Below, piece by piece: positions 61,709 through 64,000 of a stretch of 64,000 nucleotides of DNA. Source of the DNA: Alteraquisediminimonas sediminicola (GTDB lineage: Bacteria; Pseudomonadota; Alphaproteobacteria; Sphingomonadales; Sphingomonadaceae). The stretch lies in the NCBI RefSeq assembly GCF_019740335.1, contig NZ_JAHXZS010000001.1:1-64000 (forward strand). The letters run 5' to 3'. The translations under genes and the position numbers were made by a program. Within the stretch, counting starts at the first letter, position 1; each line of letters opens with the position of its first letter. The notes beneath the pieces are model-generated. The model worked only from the letters and a program-made list of their open reading frames with translations. It was not told the DNA's origin and did not search any database.

Positions 61709-62839
61709 ATGGAAACGGATCAACGCTTCGGCCTCAATCGCCACCTGACCTTGCCCGGCCCGCTGATGCTGGATGCGGGGGTTGCGTTTGCGCCTGTCGA
61801 ATTCGCCTATGAAACTTATGGCACGCTCAATGCGGATCGCAGCAATGCGATTCTCATCTGCCATGCGCTGACCGGCGATCATCATGTCGCGAGCAACCAC
61901 CCGATTACCGGCAAACCGGGATGGTGGACGCGATTGGTGGGTGCGGGCAAGCCGGTGGACCCCGCGCGTCATTTCATCGTCTGTGTTAATGTGCTGGGCA
62001 GTTGCCTTGGGTCGTCCGGGCCGTCCAGCATCGATCCCGCTACCGGCAAGCCTTATGGGATGAGCTTTCCCGTCATCACCATCGCCGATATGGTGCGGGC
62101 TCAGGCGATGCTGCTCGATCATCTCGGCGTGGGTGATTTGCAGGCCGTTATCGGCGGTTCGATGGGCGGGATGCAGGTGTTGAGCTGGACGATTCTTTAT
62201 CCTGAACGCGTCCGTTCGGCGATTGCGATTGCGACCACCGCCCGCCATTCGGCCCAGAATATCGCATTTCACGAGGTGGGGCGTCAGGCGATCATGGGTG
62301 ATCCCCAATGGCGGGACGGCGATTATTATGCGGATAACAACCCGCCTGCGGCTGGCCTTGCCGTGGCCCGCATGGCCGCGCACATTACTTATTTGTCGGA
62401 AGCGGGCCTGACCGAAAAATTCGGGCGCAAGCTGCAAGGCCGCGATGCCAAGAGCTTTGGCTTCGATGCCGATTTCCAGATCGAGAGCTATTTGCGCCAT
62501 CAGGGCATCAGCTTCACCGACCGGTTCGATGCCAATTCCTATCTCTATATCACGCGGGCGATGGATTATTTCGATCTGGCCGAACCTTATGAGGGGGTGT
62601 TGGCCAAGGCTTTTGCTGCTGCTAAAAACACGCGTTTCTGCGTGATCAGCTTCGATACCGATTGGCTGTACCCGACCGCCGAATCGCGCCATATCGTCCA
62701 TGCGCTGAATGCGGCGGGCGCGCCTGTCAGCTTTGTCGAATTATCCAGCCCGTTCGGCCATGATGCATTCCTGTTGGATGTGCCGGAGCAGAACAGCATC
62801 GTCGACGGCTTTATCCGGGCCGGGGAGGGCCGCGTATGA
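61709..62839 (+). CDS. metX: Homoserine O-acetyltransferase (MetX)
   Basis: 376 residues, alpha/beta-hydrolase. [30 protein letters not shown] (oxyanion region), the nucleophile elbow [12 protein letters not shown] with Ser151, the Asp in SFDTDWLYP, and the His in [15 protein letters not shown] form the triad. It acylates homoserine for methionine synthesis. ATG 61709 follows GGAATAGGCGAG; an in-frame ATG 61637 is also possible. metW overlaps by 4 bases. Confidence 0.93.
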   Translation: METDQRFGLNRHLTLPGPLMLDAGVAFAPVEFAYETYGTLNADRSNAILICHALTGDHHVASNHPITGKPGWWTRLVGAGKPVDPARHFIVCVNVLGSCLGSSGPSSIDPATGKPYGMSFPVITIADMVRAQAMLLDHLGVGDLQAVIGGSMGGMQVLSWTILYPERVRSAIAIATTARHSAQNIAFHEVGRQAIMGDPQWRDGDYYADNNPPAAGLAVARMAAHITYLSEAGLTEKFGRKLQGRDAKSFGFDADFQIESYLRHQGISFTDRFDANSYLYITRAMDYFDLAEPYEGVLAKAFAAAKNTRFCVISFDTDWLYPTAESRHIVHALNAAGAPVSFVELSSPFGHDAFLLDVPEQNSIVDGFIRAGEGRV

Positions 62840-63423
62840 GCCTGCGTCCCGATCTCCAGATTATCGCCGATAATGTGACACCGGGCAGCCGCGTGCTGGA
62901 TGTCGGCTGTGGCGATGGCGCGTTGATGGCCGAATTACGCGACAAGCATCATGTCGATGCGCGCGGGATGGAGTTGGATCGCGGGAATGTCGCGACCGCG
63001 ATGGCGCGGGGCCTGTCAGTCATTCAGGGTGATGCCGATATCGATCTGGCGGAATATCCCGATCAAAGCTTCGATTATGCGATTCTGAGCCAGACCTTGC
63101 AGACCACGCGCAGGCCCGATCTGGTGCTGGATCAATTGCTCCGCATCGGTCGCCGGGCATTTGTCAGCTTCCCGAATTTCGCCCATTGGCATGTGCGCTG
63201 GTCATTATTGCGCAATGGCCGGATGCCGGTGACGCGGCTGTTACCGGTCGAATGGTATGAAACGCCCAATATCCACCATCTGACCATCAATGATTTTCGC
63301 GACTTCGTGACGTCGCGCGGCCTGACGGTTGAAGGTCAGTGGTTCCTTGCGGGGGACAAGCTTATCAGCCCCTCTGCCGCCAACTTCCGCGCGGAACATG
63401 CGGTGTTCCTGCTGCGGCGCTAA
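62836..63423 (+). CDS. metW: MetW methionine-biosynthesis protein
   Basis: 195 residues, methyltransferase-like fold. [31 protein letters not shown] (SAM-type motif I) and the long [74 protein letters not shown] are the MetW signature. It is required with MetX for homoserine acylation in many proteobacteria. Overlap ATGA with metX shows coupling. Confidence 0.95.
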   Translation: MSLRPDLQIIADNVTPGSRVLDVGCGDGALMAELRDKHHVDARGMELDRGNVATAMARGLSVIQGDADIDLAEYPDQSFDYAILSQTLQTTRRPDLVLDQLLRIGRRAFVSFPNFAHWHVRWSLLRNGRMPVTRLLPVEWYETPNIHHLTINDFRDFVTSRGLTVEGQWFLAGDKLISPSAANFRAEHAVFLLRR

Positions 63424-63445
63424 AATCTCTTTATTGAAGACAAAT

Positions 63446-63482
63446 AAAAACGCACCGGATCACATGGACCCGGTGCGTTTTT
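63446..63482. terminator. Bidirectional intrinsic terminator between metW and atpC
   Basis: AAAAACGCACCGG (63446-63458) pairs with CCGGTGCGTTTTT (63470-63482); A- and T-runs on both sides allow termination in both directions. Confidence 0.92.
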
Positions 63483-63507
63483 AAATTCCGCCTTGGAAGA
63501 GGGCGCT

Positions 63508-63762
63508 TTACGCGACCGATTCTGCCAGGATGGTGAGGCCCTTGTCGTTCACTTCGGCAAAGCCGCCCTTGATCGAAATGACCTCCGGCGCGCCATTGGC
63601 GGTGGCATAGACCGACACATCGCCATCGCGAATGGTCGACATCAGCGCCGCATGGCCCTGCAATACGCCGAAGTCACCTTCCGCGCCCGGCACGACGACC
63701 ATATGCACGTCCTGCGAACGGACCAGCTTTTCTGGCGTCACGAGTTCAAAATGAAGTGCCAT
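63508..63762 (-). CDS. atpC: ATP synthase epsilon subunit
   Basis: 84 residues, the short form typical of sphingomonads. [47 protein letters not shown] and [18 protein letters not shown] match the beta-sandwich domain; the C-terminal helical hairpin is absent. In F1 the C-terminal helices inhibit rotation, so regulation by them is not expected here. The last gene of the atp operon on the minus strand. Confidence 0.96.
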   Translation of the reverse strand: MALHFELVTPEKLVRSQDVHMVVVPGAEGDFGVLQGHAALMSTIRDGDVSVYATANGAPEVISIKGGFAEVNDKGLTILAESVA

Positions 63763-63777
63763 ATTCTATTTCCTTGT

Positions 63778-63800
63778 CCCTCCCCGGATCACGGGGAGGG
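63778..63800. other. Stem-loop between atpD and atpC
   Basis: CCCTCCCCG (63778-63786) pairs perfectly with CGGGGAGGG (63792-63800) around a 5-base loop in the short gap between the two subunit genes. It could act as an mRNA-stability element that sets beta/epsilon ratios. Confidence 0.7.
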
Positions 63801-63811
63801 GCTAAAGTGGA

Positions 63812-64000
63812 TTAGGCGTCAGCAGCGAGCTTGGCGGCCTTTTCGATGACGTCATCGATACCGCCAACCATGTAGAACGCGCCTTCTGGCAGATGGTCAT
63901 ATTCACCATCGACCACGGCCTTGAACGACTTCACCGTGTCTTCGATCTGGACGAACTTGCCCGAGATGCCGGTGAAGACTTCAGCGACGTGGAACGGCTG
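63812..64000 (-). CDS. atpD: ATP synthase beta subunit, C-terminal part
   Basis: Reading the minus strand from the window end gives [62 protein letters not shown] and stop at 63814-63812. This is the conserved C-terminus of F1 beta; the rest lies beyond the window. It precedes atpC in the atp operon. Confidence 0.97.
   Translation of the reverse strand, partial: QPFHVAEVFTGISGKFVQIEDTVKSFKAVVDGEYDHLPEGAFYMVGGIDDVIEKAAKLAADA

Overview
The window looks like chromosomal DNA from an alphaproteobacterium of the family Sphingomonadaceae. This rests on the moderately high GC, the TonB receptor with a plug motif of the DIVVTAQRREE type, the housekeeping blocks proA-nadD-rsfS-rlmH-envC-like, hrcA-grpE, metX-metW, hisC-tyrA and pyrB-pyrC-like, and the SUV3-type helicase. 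I cannot name the genus.

Region 1 (1-18861) is a catabolic island. It holds a TonB receptor, two SDRs, three SnoaL-like proteins, a VOC protein, a TetR regulator, an acyl-CoA synthetase, three luciferase-like flavin monooxygenases (one cut by the window edge), a Zn alcohol dehydrogenase directly followed by a P450cam-like (CYP101-type) cytochrome P450, a carboxymuconolactone-decarboxylase-like protein, two crotonases, a flavin reductase, a DUF2889 protein and a RibB. The Zn-ADH/P450 order matches camD-camC of the Pseudomonas camphor pathway. The P450 keeps a Tyr at the camphor-binding position, and one monooxygenase resembles diketocamphane monooxygenase. My reading is a pathway for a camphor-like or other terpenoid/alicyclic ketone: hydroxylation, oxidation, Baeyer-Villiger type oxygenation with FMNH2 from the flavin reductase, then CoA activation and beta-oxidation-like steps. 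A 16-18 bp palindrome (TCAACA-N4-TGTTGA) occurs three times in one divergent promoter and once in another, on top of the predicted promoter hexamers. It is probably the operator of the island's regulator, most simply the TetR protein.

Region 2 (18862-29959) holds a small Flp pilin too short for usual ORF cut-offs, with its terminator, an MFS exporter, a GMC oxidoreductase, a SUV3-like helicase, and a sulfur operon (persulfide-dioxygenase-like hydrolase, two half-size YeeE/YedE permeases, a DUF2892 protein and a SulP transporter). A BigR/SqrR-like ArsR gene lies about 20 kb away, at 48039.

Region 3 (29960-39125) holds a GGDEF-EAL protein whose start appears split by a T-run frameshift, facing an RpfF-like (DSF synthase) crotonase. 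It also holds a RamB-like regulator divergent from isocitrate lyase, a Flp-type pilin with a six-unit heptapeptide repeat tail, a His-rich secreted protein, an SNase-like nuclease with a nuclease remnant behind it, and tRNA-Leu(CAG).

Region 4 (39126-64000) is mostly housekeeping: uppP, hrcA-grpE, an Nramp-like transporter, proA-nadD-rsfS-rlmH, a degenerate EnvC-like M23 protein behind a composite palindromic repeat, an aldehyde dehydrogenase, glmM-DUF1272-thiD, a SPOR/ParA/RHH/SPOR locus, pyrB with an inactive dihydroorotase-like partner, hisC-tyrA, metX-metW, and the end of the atp operon (atpC, partial atpD). All calls are by reading only; no database search was possible.
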